From Asterella californica (taxonomy: Eukaryota; Streptophyta; Marchantiopsida; Marchantiales; Aytoniaceae), in the NCBI GenBank assembly GCA_036924285.1, contig JAYKYS010000008.1, positions 23,793,001 to 23,857,000 on the forward strand: DNA of 64,000 nt. The letters run 5' to 3'. The notes under the pieces are model-generated. The model saw only the letters and a list, made by a program, of their open reading frames with translations, had not been told where the DNA came from and ran no database searches. The position numbers and the translations under genes were made by a program. Position 1 is the first letter of the stretch. Every line of letters starts with the position of its first letter. Positions 20,479-31,923 of this stretch are shown piece after piece.

Positions 20479-21387
20479 ATGTCCTCTGATGATGATGATG
20501 AGCTCCTCCTCTGTGCCTTAGAGTCCCTTCCCGTGCAAGCATTAGACTCTCCAGATTCAACAAGCACCTTAGCCGCCTTGGAACGGAACTACTTGCTCGA
20601 GACGTTGCTTATTCCGAACTCTGCTCTGAGGTTCCTTTTCTACTGTAGCAAGTTGCCAGTGATCAGTTTTGACGATAATACACTACAGCTAACCCGTCGA
20701 TACATGTACCTCGACCTGCAATACAACACGACTACTGTCAACTTCCTGCTGAAGTTCGACTATGTGAAGATAGCGAAAACGTGCTATCTCTATCCTCTGC
20801 ACGTCTTGTCTATTTCAAGTTTAGCTGGGCCATACCGCTTCTTCTCTTATTCCGAGGACGGACTTTTGTTGTACTTGCAGGACATGCGTTTTCGGATGTT
20901 TAGCTATCCAGCCTTCTTTGTCCGTGAACGTGATAGTAAACGTCCAACTGTGCAGTGCGTGTATAGACTTTTTCATCTACCTTGCATTTGTACCCAGCTT
21001 GTGCCGTCCATCTATCAATATATGTGCGCTCATCACACCAACTTGGACCGAGAGTATATCTCTCCGGAAGCAAACCAGAGCCAAAGCACCGACACTAGAA
21101 CGATATGTCGGATAGAGAATGATCTCGATCTTTCTCTGTTCCCACTGCTTTCTAGTTTCTTGCACATTAGTGCCTCTCGGGAATGTTCTCTGTTGAGCGG
21201 GCGGGTAGTTTACTACACTTGCATTTCCAAGGGGTTATATCCATCCACGGGAAAAAAAGAGATAAAAAAGAAACTACTGTTGGATGGGACCAGCTGCATC
21301 CATTTGGTGCTGAGTCTGAGTGAAGCAGCTTTCCAACAAAAGGTTGCACACCTTTGTCGGCATGGTTGGCTACTGTTTAAAAGATGA
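20479..21387 (+). CDS. Unrecognised 302-residue reading frame, copy B of the repeat family
   Basis: The first ATG in frame is at 20479 and gives an acidic start (MSSDDDDELLLCALESLPVQ). The body is rich in Tyr, Phe and Leu (YMYLDLQYNTTTVNFLLKF; LYLQDMRFRMFSYPAFF), and the frame ends at VAHLCRHGWLLFKR. The acidic N-terminus resembles starts seen in some plant and animal transposon proteins, but no catalytic motif can be named. Downstream the similarity to copy A continues in other phases after the stop at 21385-21387, so this frame is probably a truncated remnant of a longer protein rather than an intact gene. No signal peptide is apparent. Splicing out the interruptions is possible but unproved. 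Confidence 0.4.
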   Translation: MSSDDDDELLLCALESLPVQALDSPDSTSTLAALERNYLLETLLIPNSALRFLFYCSKLPVISFDDNTLQLTRRYMYLDLQYNTTTVNFLLKFDYVKIAKTCYLYPLHVLSISSLAGPYRFFSYSEDGLLLYLQDMRFRMFSYPAFFVRERDSKRPTVQCVYRLFHLPCICTQLVPSIYQYMCAHHTNLDREYISPEANQSQSTDTRTICRIENDLDLSLFPLLSSFLHISASRECSLLSGRVVYYTCISKGLYPSTGKKEIKKKLLLDGTSCIHLVLSLSEAAFQQKVAHLCRHGWLLFKR

Positions 21388-21911
21388 GAAACTCCAACAT
21401 CATCGCTGTGATGAAGAATATCACTGAGAGTATACTCACAGACGGTAAGGAGTTGTTTATGCTGTTAGGAGCTGCAGATACAAAGAATCGTGTTAAAACT
21501 GACTAACATGAATCTTTTACCCCGGCACTCCAGTTTAACATGTACAAGAGCTCGCATCCTCTCTCGAACACTCTGTTTTGCTGTCTCCGTCAGATGCTAG
21601 TTTCAGGGAAGTATTCAATTTCACCTAGTTGGATTATGCAGGCAGGTATACAGAAGAGACGCTCCGACTCTCTGTGAAACTCTTTCATCAACCCGGAGCA
21701 GATGACACCGGAGGACGTGAACAACGTCTTTTTTTATATTAACAATCGCTGCTGTCCACATTGCAGTCGCAGGTATTTTGAAACACACGAACCAGCAGGG
21801 GAACAGGAACGAGGCGAGGATGAGGTTCCCAGCAACCAGGAGCAGGAACCGGAAAGGGAGCAGACAACCGCAGAGGACGGGATCAGCAGAGGACTCTCCC
21901 AGACTTCATAG
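21388..21911 (+). pseudogene. Continuation of copy B with frame breaks
   Basis: Fragments in order: MKNITESILTDGKELFMLLGA, ALQFNMYKSSHPLSNTL, CCLRQMLVSGKYSISPSWIM, then EDVNNVFFYINNRCCPHCSR and an acidic, Gln/Glu-rich tail (EREQTTAEDGISRG). At least two frame changes or stops interrupt it. CPHC with the earlier cysteine pair could be a zinc-binding knuckle. The matching part of copy A is at 15828-16230. Similarity between the two copies at both DNA and peptide level is the main evidence that this once coded. Confidence 0.6.
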
Positions 21912-24900
21912 CTCTCGCTGATGTGCTGCTGAGAGCCGGCCAGCCTATGGACAACCACAATCAGTCTATCGAAGTAGAATAGTCATGAGACTGGTGCAGC
22001 AGTGAGCAGTAGCACTAGTTCAAGCAGCCAGCAGTTGTGATTTTCTGTTTGTACAGTAACGCGAGTACCAGTAGGCAGCCAATGTAGTTTTCCGTGTGTA
22101 CAGTATATGCAACCCATGTACAGTGTCAGTTCGAGCCCTACTTTCAGTGCTGTGGACTGTCGCAGGTCCACAGCACATGTTCTTCACACACAGTGTTCAG
22201 ACCACGATATGTGTTGTCTCTGGTAATAAAACTTGTATTGGAAAAACTTGTATCGGTGCGAAACTTATGTAGCATTCATTTTTCTGTCTCAGACCGGTCA
22301 TTTTCGACCAGACAAACAAAGGTACTCCAACGTGGCATTTGATGCGTCCCGAAGGGGTGAAGCGCGAAGGCTATAGACAGAGGGTAGTAAATAACACGTT
22401 AAACTGGAAAATAATTAACCCCCAAAATAGCACTTCTTCGCCTGGGTGAATATACATGCCTCACAGTTCTTGGAAGAGGTGAAAATATACAAGGAAGCTC
22501 CCAAATCTTCCACTATTTTCCCTCTGAAGTGGAAGTGAGTGGTACCTCAAACACAAACTAACGTAAGAAACTGTATAGTTTTTCTTCTTCTGCGTAAGAA
22601 GAAATAATAGCTATACATTCACACTTTCAGCTCCAATCTCCTCTCCATATCCCTCACTTATCAGTCGTTAAAGCAAAATCATAGCCCGCTCATTGCATAC
22701 GCACCACCGTTCTGTCTCGTCTAATTATCACAAAAGCTTCTTATAACTAGAGAAGAAGCTTATCCAAGACAAAGAGCATAGTTTGAGAGGAAAAAAGTTA
22801 GCTTTAGAGAATAAATAAAAACCATAGAACTATCTTCTTATGTAACTCAAGGGACCCTGTAGTCCCTTGAGTTACACTCAATGCCAAGCCTCTATTCTAT
22901 GGACTTGCGGACTCTTTTCTCTTTGTTCCCTGCGTACGTTTGAGAAAACAGAGAGTCAAGACAAACCAAGACAAGAACCATTCGCACATCTCGCGTTGCA
23001 ATTACACTTGTACCTGCTAAACGGCATGCCATCCAGGCTTCGTGCACGAAGAACACGCAGCGGATAGCAGTGGATACTCGTCTCCGAACGTGGGAGCTTC
23101 TTCATGTCCCTAACCCCATCTAAGCTCCACCGTCCTAGTTTGACATCGAGTACCTTGAATCTGTAACTTCTAAAACTAGGAAGATCTCGGGAAAGAAAAG
23201 TAGCCAAATTCGTTTCAAACCATAGTCTATACTAAATCCTCTTGCCTCTGGGGTTAACACATCAAAACCGTTCACGATTCCTCTTGGGTTGATGTGGCCA
23301 TGAGCACAAGTTGGAGAGCGCACCGTGCAACACAACACCAACCGGTTTTACAACAAATGACTTCCAATTCATTATTAACTTTTGGTACTCAATTCGTTCC
23401 AAGCTTTCTTGCGAGAGCTTTCTTGGTGTTGTGCGAAATGGTCAAAGACAACACAAATTCCCTGAGCTCACAGCCGACGCTCCAATACACTTCTTGGCTT
23501 GCACGTGTTCAGGCACTTCGTCGGTTCAGTTTGATCTTCAAATCGTCACCCACTTCTAACTTACATAAGTTGAGATAGCTGTCCCTCCAAGTAACACCCA
23601 GCGTCAGGGCTGTTCGAGTACAAAACCGAGAAACACGGAGCTCGGTAGTATAATCTACTGTCTGCCGTAACATCTGTTTCAAAGCTGCTTCCCCCTACCG
23701 TGACATCATTCAATTTTGAACGTGATGATGAGCGTGATTGTATGGGCTTGAGAAACGTTGTTACTGACAACCACGAGCAACACTGGCTACATCACAAGAT
23801 TTCAGCTTCGGTGAAATACTGCAACAGCTGCGGTCACTGATTGAGGTGACAACCCCGCTAGATGTACTTGCATGGGCTCTGAAATGTCTCAGACTTGCTT
23901 ATATCCTTCGCCACCAATATACTCTCCAAAATTTCGATCCAAAGGCAGTTTTAGCTTTTGAATCTGCCATAAGGCTAACTTCAGCTACTCGCACTCTAGT
24001 ACTTAGTCGTGCTTATCATTATGCGCTCTAGTGCGCCGTAACGTGCCCTACAGGACCCTTAGACCTTGGTGAAAGGTTGCGTCCCCGTTGCTAAACACTT
24101 CACTAAGCTAAGACTTTACCTCAAGCCAAACCGCAACACGCGGTTGAAACCCTTGAGCTGATGAATAGAGCATCATTTTCCAGCTTGTGTTGTTCCATCG
24201 GTCCTTTCAATACTTTTCCCCTCGTGCCAGAAGCAGACTCCACTACATCTCTACTTGCCAGAACCAGCCTCGATCGTTTCGTCTCCCGAAGGGACTTCTC
24301 GCTTTACTGAGTCGCTTGCACCCACTTTTGACGGGACAATGTCAACTGAGATGGGAACTCTTCCAACTGTTACGAGTTGACTTGCTCCACCGCAACTTCT
24401 ACTGTCGATCCTTCACACTCACCGTAAACACGGCCGCTTCTCCTCCAACATGGACATGTTGGACATGATGCGCCCCCACCAGGTGATGAAAAATGACGGG
24501 ACGGAACCGAGCCGGATGAATGATTGCTCGCGGTGGTCCTTCCTAACCCTTCCTGAAGACTCTCTGAACCGTGCTTTGCCAGGACAAGGAAGCTCGTTGG
24601 GTGTGCCCTGCAAAGAACCCGGAAACCGTATGAGGTCAGAAATCTATCATACAGCTCCTACGGAACAGAGAATTCTCCTCAGGAAAGTGCTGTGCAGCAA
24701 ACCAACTGACCTCTTGGCTCACTACAGTTACTTGGTAACAGCAGAAAGTTGGAAATGACCACCTTGAACTTTACCACGATGGACCTGAAAGCAAGACGAA
24801 CAGAGCGAGTTACGACCTCAAGTAAACACACAAACCGCACACGTAACTTCCCTCCCACACCGTCTAATGTTATGGTCGAAATGTTTATGGCCTACAGGGG

Positions 24901-25307
24901 AAGATGGATAATGCCCGGGATTTGAGCATTCTTCAATGGCAAGAATAAAACCTCGAGTGAAATTTTAGACTTCCACTGCTATGTACAAATGAAACTCAAC
25001 CCAAGCTGATGACTTAAGCTAGATTCTACCGACAACAACTATTGCACAGGTGAGGCTAGGTCACGTCAGTGCCCTGTAGAGCACTCTGATACAGTTGCCT
25101 TGAAGGCCGACAAGATTAACATAATTACCAAATCCTGTTCCAAGATGGTCTTGAAACGCTTTCGAATCTTTCCTTGCCATTAAATTCTACGACAGATTCA
25201 AATATCACTAAATCAGATATGCAACTAAAAGTTGCACGCGTTGTATGGTAGAAGATCAGTAATCAGATACTTAACTGGTACTCTGGATATAAGATTGACC
25301 TACTCAC
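21912..25307. other. Intergenic DNA, no supported gene
   Basis: Many short frames on both strands, none with a recognisable domain. The last kilobase below 25308 may contain the final exon and 3' UTR of SGF11 (minus strand). One possible acceptor lies just before GGCACTGACGTGACCTAG in minus-strand reading, near 25080, and would end the protein at once; I could not settle it. A perfect inverted repeat in this stretch is listed separately. Confidence 0.4.
22841..22876. repeat. Perfect 15-bp inverted repeat
   Basis: TGTAACTCAAGGGAC (22841-22855) is followed after six bases by its exact reverse complement (22862-22876). The flanks are AT-rich. Its function is unknown; it resembles other short foldbacks near 17.1, 47.1, 49.1 and 50.9 kb. 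Confidence 0.88.
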
Positions 25308-27873
25308 CTTCTCATCGTCGTCATGACTTTCTTCGGATGTGCCATCGGTTGCTTCAGTTAGACCTCTTTGGGGTTCTTCTGGAGTTCTAGTAGGTGTTCT
25401 ACTCGGGTTTCGAGAGGCAGATACCACAGCTCCGTAAGATGAAATTGGGCTACTACGCGCCCTCCGCTGTTGAGTTGTTGTCGTATTCCTGCTTGCCTTA
25501 AGTCTAGCCTTTCTACCCTGCGCAACAGGATCAGGTTACAGTTCAAACTTCAAGTCAGGTTTACTATCACATGCCACGACTCGACAAAAAGATGAAGACG
25601 TTGGTCGATTTAGAAAGGTTATGTGTAAATATCATGTTTAGAAGTGCATTCCACATTCGGGGATACCTCGTCCTACCTCCCGAATACCTTTCCTCTTCAA
25701 CCTTTCGTTTTGATTCAGACAGATGGCCCTAGAGTCAATATTTCGCCCTTCAGGAAAGTTACCACAAACCTCCTCGTATCTCCCTTTCCACGAGTCTTCT
25801 GCAGATAATGATCTATGCTAAAAAACTCTTCGTGGTGAGACCCTGCCTAGAAGTAAACTAATGAGATTTCTGGACGCCTAGACACACTATACACTCTGAG
25901 GTCTGAGCCTATACTTACCCTAGTGTATGGAAGTCGTAGTCGACAGTGTGACACTCTACAATGTAGTGGTAGTTGCAGTGTGACACATGACAATGTCTCA
26001 TTCAGCAGAGTCCATCGACTGTGCTTCAACGCGATTTTACGGTTACGAAACATCAACTGAAGGTTCAGTCATCAGATATGGCATTTTCCTTCCCGCGTGG
26101 ACCAAGAGTCGCTAATGTACGACGTGATTTTACACGGAAGCCTATACGGTGCTTTGCTACATGTTGGTCTCTGGTGCTGTTGGTATGACTACCACATGTC
26201 AGCAAGAGCCAACGTTAAGAGAGTGATAATCGAGTTTTAATTATCCTTGAGTACTGAATTGTGCCATCCATCTGACTGTTTATATACTTACGGGATTCAG
26301 ATTTAGATGTTCCTTGTTCCACCACCTTACTCCAATTATCAATGATAAGTTGGAGTGGATCCTTCATTATTTGAGATTTTTCTAGGAGAAAGACGTTAAC
26401 AAGTCCTCCGTTGTTATCTTCAAATCCGATTCCTCGTCCCTGAATCTCTACTCCCTTCTTAAACTCCCTCTTCCGATCTACGGACCCCTGAAGCAGAAAG
26501 GAAAAGAACAGTGCGCCTCGTGATCTAGTTGTCACCTCCATCTTATCCGTCGTTCATCTTTTACCTCAAATATATGTTGGTAGTGAGAAAAGCAGTTTCC
26601 GGAGAAACAGTAGCTTCGCTCACACACTTAGGTAACCACCATTTAGTTTAACCTCAGATACGAAAGTGAAAACGAAGAAAGTCGGGATCTCACACCAATA
26701 TTTGGCATGATAGAGAAAACGAATGAGCACCCATCAACATGGAGCGGGAAGTAGAAGGTCGTCTTCCTCTCCTCTGTTCGGTAGAGAGAGATTGCAAACT
26801 CTGAAACCGCGCAGATGGAGTACGTTTGAGTACCGTCCTTCAGATCACCCTCACACTGGAACACTATGCTAAAGCTAAAATGAATGTGTGAAGCAACGGA
26901 CAAGTACCGATCAATAAAGTACTAATGTCCACATTCTGATGTGTCTCACGCCGCGAACAACGTCATTTTGCTGGCAGCTCCAACATACATACTGATGTAA
27001 AGCCGGAACGATACAAGACACATTATCTCTACTTTCATGGGACATCTTGATACAACTTGCGACTTCCGTAAATTGCCTGGAGTTACAGTGTGCCCTTAGT
27101 TCCCCTAAACTAAGGTCACAGTGTCACTCAAGGTGAGTGCCGAAAGTCACAAGTTAACCAGTCTGCGACTAAGAAGTAAGAAATCGCTTACAAATGATTG
27201 AGTTCGAGAGGACGTACCTTGCCCATACATTTCTCAAGGTGAGGTGCAAAACGGCCGGCGACAATCGGACGTCCACAATTCATACAGTCAAATGTCTCAT
27301 TGGCAATTGTGGGATGAGTTTGCCCGAAAACGTCAATCGTGTGTTTGTTTCCATTCTCGGTTCCAGTCGCACCAGAATCTCCCACAATGGTCCTGGCCTG
27401 GTGCGCCAAACGTACTTCCTCTTCCTCCTCGACATTGAGCTTGTAGTCAAAACCTAGACGTGCTGCTCTGTGTGACTCCGATGCAACATCTACAATCAAG
27501 GAGTCGAGTAGGTCCGCAAAGACCGATGCCGCTTGCTGGAAAACACAACTGGATGTAAGATGAAAACGCAAGACGGAAACCGTCCAAGCTGTAGAGACAA
27601 TAGCACGCGGCTGTTACGGCAACTCTTGGTACACAAACACCAGAAAGCCTATCCACATTCGAGACGTAGGTAAAAGCGCAAACTGACTCAAGCCTTAAGG
27701 TTCCCGTCCTATGTTGCAAATCACCAAAGTATCCCCACTAGCTTTCATTGTCTCGTTACTACAAATCACTCGATGTCGGACAGAGCTACACAGGACTGAT
27801 GTCCGCAGCATACTACAAGGTCCTTCCCGCGTCTACTCACTTGAGATGAGACCTTCATAAGGTCATCGGCCAT
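25308..27873 (-). CDS. SGF11: SAGA-associated factor 11 (SGF11), last exon unresolved
   Basis: SGF11 is a subunit of the SAGA deubiquitinase module, which removes ubiquitin from histone H2B in the nucleus; its zinc finger contacts the nucleosome acidic patch. Three exons read in phase on the minus strand. 27873-27841 is 33 bp, MADDLMKVSSQ. 27535-27218 runs from QAASVFADLLDSLIVDV through an acidic EEEEE stretch and the VFGQTHP motif to the Sgf11 zinc finger CMNCGRPIVAGRFAPHLEKC. 25517-25308 is GRKARLKASRN then a Ser/Thr/Pro/Arg tail ending SHDDDEK at a GTGAGT donor. The finger is C-x2-C-x10-H-x3-C with all ligands present. The 1.7-kb intron between exons 2 and 3 is the longest. About 187 residues are accounted for, close to the family's usual size, so the missing 3' part should be short. 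Confidence 0.9.
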
Positions 27874-30800
27874 TACTCGATGAAGAACCTCCGCATCGCC
27901 AAAAGATCTTCATCCACAACGCAGAAAAATGAAGTGCACTTACTTCCTGTCATGGGTGCCGGTTGCACTTCAGGTGATATGTCGGCTCTAATGTAGTTCG
28001 GTGTGGCCTTCGAGCATATTTACAACTATTCATGCACCAGGAACATTAAACCTTCGGGGCACTTCAAGGAGGACGAATGCGAGCTCCCCTGAAGCAGCAC
28101 CCATGTGCTTGAATCCTTGATGATACATCAAGAGGATACCGCTTCCACGCACTGATTAGATACTTGAAATTTAAAACAATGACCTAGTGAATCTACATGC
28201 ACTGCATGAGAAAAAAGGGTTACCACGTCTCCGTTACAATTCAAGAATGGACCGTTCCGCCTCCGGATTTAGAGTCAAACAGTTTGTCATCGCAAACCGT
28301 GTGAGTCTCTCTCAGGTAAAAGGAAAAGCTGTACACTGTAACATATCTCTTGCATTGAACAAGTACGGCTCCACCATCACCGCTCGATACACAACGACGA
28401 CTGGAAGTGGATGTGCCTTTGATTAAGAAAGCAGCTTAGAGAGAGTACGTAAGTACTACTCACAAATATTTCTAAGGTGAATCTAAAGATCCAAAGTTAG
28501 GTCGACAAGTTTGAAGCAGACCAAAATTTACCCGAAACCTCGTTCGAGCAGCAACCACAGCTGAAAACTGGAGCAAAATGCTACAGTGTAAAATTTTCAA
28601 ACCAAATATCTTTCGAACTCGATACTTGTTCAAAAATCTCGACCGAACATGAGGATCGATCGGCCCTAACGGAACTCCTCAACCGGAGCACATATTAAAG
28701 TCAATCTCCGCCGAAACGCCAGAGACTGACCTCGAGACTGGGATCAATATCATCAGCTCGCGGACAGGTTCTAGACCCTAACAGAGATCGAAACGAAAAT
28801 TTTCTGCTCCGATGCTCATCATCAATGAATCCAAGAGAGCTTGATACCTCTCCGGAACTCTATGCTATGGAGAGTCACATCTCAAGAGCTAGCGCGGCTG
28901 ACAACATCCAGCCGTCGAGTATACCAAAACAGCCCACGTGTCTTCCATCCGGTAGCCCTGCCAAGCTGAGAGAAGGATACTGGTCCCGTCGTACTATATT
29001 TCCCTCGGAGGGAAACCTGATCGCTTCGAATTGTACGACACGAGCAGACCAAGCCCCAGTCTCCTCCACTCCACTTTTGCTTTTCGCTCTTTTCATGAAT
29101 TCTACTGTTTTTTCTCCTTTTCCGAAAACTTCTCTTTTCTTACTATATTCAGGTTATCCTGGGCTTCAACATATGCTTGACAGGAACAACAGAATATTTT
29201 CTTGTGGGAAAGACCAGAAGCAAGGTTGTACCCAACACAACAATTCCGTATGCATGAGTTTGTACGTTTGAGATTTAAATTCCCTTTTCGTCCATGCACA
29301 AGTTGACAAACAGGCAGGCTGCTTTATCTAATCGGTTGTATATTACACTAAACGAGCAGTTTAATTCATTGTACAAGATGAGAGGATGCCAAACAGCGAA
29401 TAAAGATATGCTCTATTAAAAGGATACCTGCATGATCCACGAGTTTGGACGCTGGACTTCAGAACTGTATTACTGTAGGCAGGAAGCATTGCGTAAAAGC
29501 ACATAATTTTTAAATGGGTGTAAAGCCCTTCTTTACGCACGTACTGCGCAGAGGCTAGGAGTAAATCTGATAAAGATACCGTACTTGGATTATAATATTA
29601 GTCGGTCTTCACAACAGTGCATAAGAGAGAAGGCATAAAGTACAGTACAGTTGTGTTCAAAAAACATGAGGTAGGATAGAGGTAGGGACAAAAAGCTGCA
29701 AATCATCCCGCAAACACAGTAGCTGGTTCGTCCGATGACTCGTGTACGTGGCCCTCTTCGCCAATAGCTGCAGGGTAACAGGAGTGGACAACCGGTCGGG
29801 TCGGACTAGGCGGGCCCGCTAGGTTCGGCAGGGAGCGCGCGGGAGAGGCAGAGCAGAATCACATGTAAAGTCGCGGGGTGCGAGTTCGGGGTCCCTGTCT
29901 CGCTGGTCCTCACATGGTATGTGCGAACGAGGCACCACCTGAGTATCAATAACTGGGCGTGGTTGGAAGATGACGTGGTACGGGTAGCCAATAAGATCCA
30001 AACTGGCGATGACGTGGTTGGATTGCTGGATAGACGAGTACAGGTGGATGGAACCCGACAATGTTGACTAGAAACTATGGGAGACGGGGATTGTCAACGC
30101 AGCTCCCACAGCTGGACACGCGGCACTGACAGCGGTGAAATGACCGGCCACAGCCGGTGCGTGCCTGGTGATCCAGCGGTGAAACAGGCAGCGGGGGCAG
30201 GACGCGGTTGACCGGGTTTGAGTGTGGGACAGACAGAGACAGTAGGAGGGGGAGAACACAGACAGGAGCGAGAGGACGAGACCTCCTAGATCGATCTGGA
30301 GAGAGAAAGGCATGGAAGCCATGGAAACGAAAGGAAAGGCAACAATCGATTTGTAAGCGAGTCGGGGGAAGAAGATGCGGGCTTTAGTCCTGGCGGGCGA
30401 TGAAGAAACATTTTGTGAAGGAGGAGGAGCAGGAGGAAGATATCGTGGAGCACCGAGTGTGATCTGGGCGAGGAAATCGAGGACTAGTTGGTAGTCTGAG
30501 ACGATAGGTGTGTAGATCAGGTGGAGAGGATGGAAAAAGTGAGGTTGTGTGAGGAGTTTGGTGGTCATGGAAAACTGTTGGATGGAATTTTCTGACAGAT
30601 TTTGGCTAGAAGAAGAAAGAAGGCAACTTGTGTTGTGTAGGAAGAGGACAGCTTAACGAGGGAGAAAGACTCGGCGAGAGCACGAAGCAGGGACATGTTC
30701 GCGCTGGAAACTCGAGGATAAGGAGGAACATTAGCTTGCCGGGACTGAGGCAGTGGTGTAGATTTGAGTGATTTCAAGGAAGGGAAATGTGCTTACGAGT

Positions 30801-31923
30801 TGCACTGGCAGGAGGACCGAGGCCCGGTTGCAAGTCTGGCGTACAGGAAGCCATACGTTTACACCTCAGGTCACTGTAATTTAGCATAGAAGAGTTTTGG
30901 TTTGATTACTTGGAACGATGACGTCTGAGCTTGATAAAGAGGACGGCATGACGGTTTTTTGTTAAAGCTGCTAGTGAGCAGCCTTGGGCTCCCAGACCCT
31001 CTCTGCTGCCTTTGATCTTGGCACAAAATTCTTCTTTCCCGTGACAAGAACGAGAAAGTGCTATCAGCATCTATTTAGAACTTGAGGCTTGAGGCAGTTG
31101 TTGTGCATACCTTCAGTGGGCTTAGGGTGGTCGTTCCCGTTGTGGGATGACTGTACGCGGACGACATTGGTCCTTTAGGGCATTGGGAGCTTCAAGTAGA
31201 GAGTTATGAAAGAAGTTGGACTGTAGTGGACATGTCATGGATGGACAGGACGATGAGATTTGAGGAACAGGAGATTTCTACCTGGTAGGAATATAAGGAG
31301 ACAGGAGCGTGAAGGAGATGTCAGCGACAGTAACTCCAGCCCCTTATGAGCGTCCGCGGGGGCGTGGGTCAAATCTGGTGCGCATATAATCGGCCCTGCT
31401 TCGCCCTTGTTGTAATCAGACGTGCATAGCTAAGTAATCAGACGTGCATAGTTAGCTATGTCGGTAAAGAAAACACAGGTTATTGTCAGTCGAGAGGTGA
31501 TCAAGCATTGTCCGCACGCTAGGCTATAGACCATGTCCACGGCCAGATTTTAATCAGTCGGTCGAATCTGGCGTGATGGTCACACAAGTCGATCTTGGAG
31601 GATGAGTGGTCTTGTTTCACTTTAATGAGTCAAAAACGTTTCTGTAGAGACTTGCAACTAGCTGTCGCGCCTGCATTTTACTACAAATATTAATCCGTGG
31701 AGAGATGTCTCCACATGATTTCTCCCCGGATATGACGGATTTTATACATCTTGCCAGGCCATGGTTTATATTCTCATCATGAACGCTATCTCGTCCAAGA
31801 TTCTCTCAAAGTTAGCCTCTGATCACCTCAATCCATTTTCACCGACGCATTTTCGTGCTGTCGTCCAAGACAATATTTTCTAAGCTTGTGGTATTTGCGT
31901 GTGAATTGCCTCTGGATTTTCAG
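27874..31923. other. Intergenic and upstream region between SGF11 (-) and the RhoGAP gene (+)
   Basis: This divergent interval should contain both promoters. Open frames at 28825-29271 (+) and 30068-30568 (-) look like artefacts of GC-rich or purine-rich leader DNA. From about 30220 to 30480 the plus strand is strongly purine-rich (GGAGGGGGAGAACACAGACA), typical of a plant 5' leader. ATG-led short frames that could be the missing first RhoGAP exon occur at 30312 and 30915. The second ends in the right phase, but at a poor donor, so neither is called. Confidence 0.4.
31411..31458. repeat. Short direct repeat
   Basis: GTAATCAGACGTGCATAG occurs twice within about 40 bases (near 31414 and 31435), separated by CTAA. 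It lies upstream of the RhoGAP coding exons. Whether it is regulatory is unknown. Confidence 0.6.

Noticed and set aside
28825..29271. 148-codon plus-strand frame upstream of SGF11
   Set aside because: No recognised domain; the complementary strand is equally open, partly because of a palindromic TTCCCTCGGAGGGAA stretch.
30068..30568. 166-codon minus-strand frame opposite the presumed RhoGAP leader
   Set aside because: It is Ser/Pro/Leu-rich low complexity and antisense to purine-rich leader DNA, with no domain or splice context.
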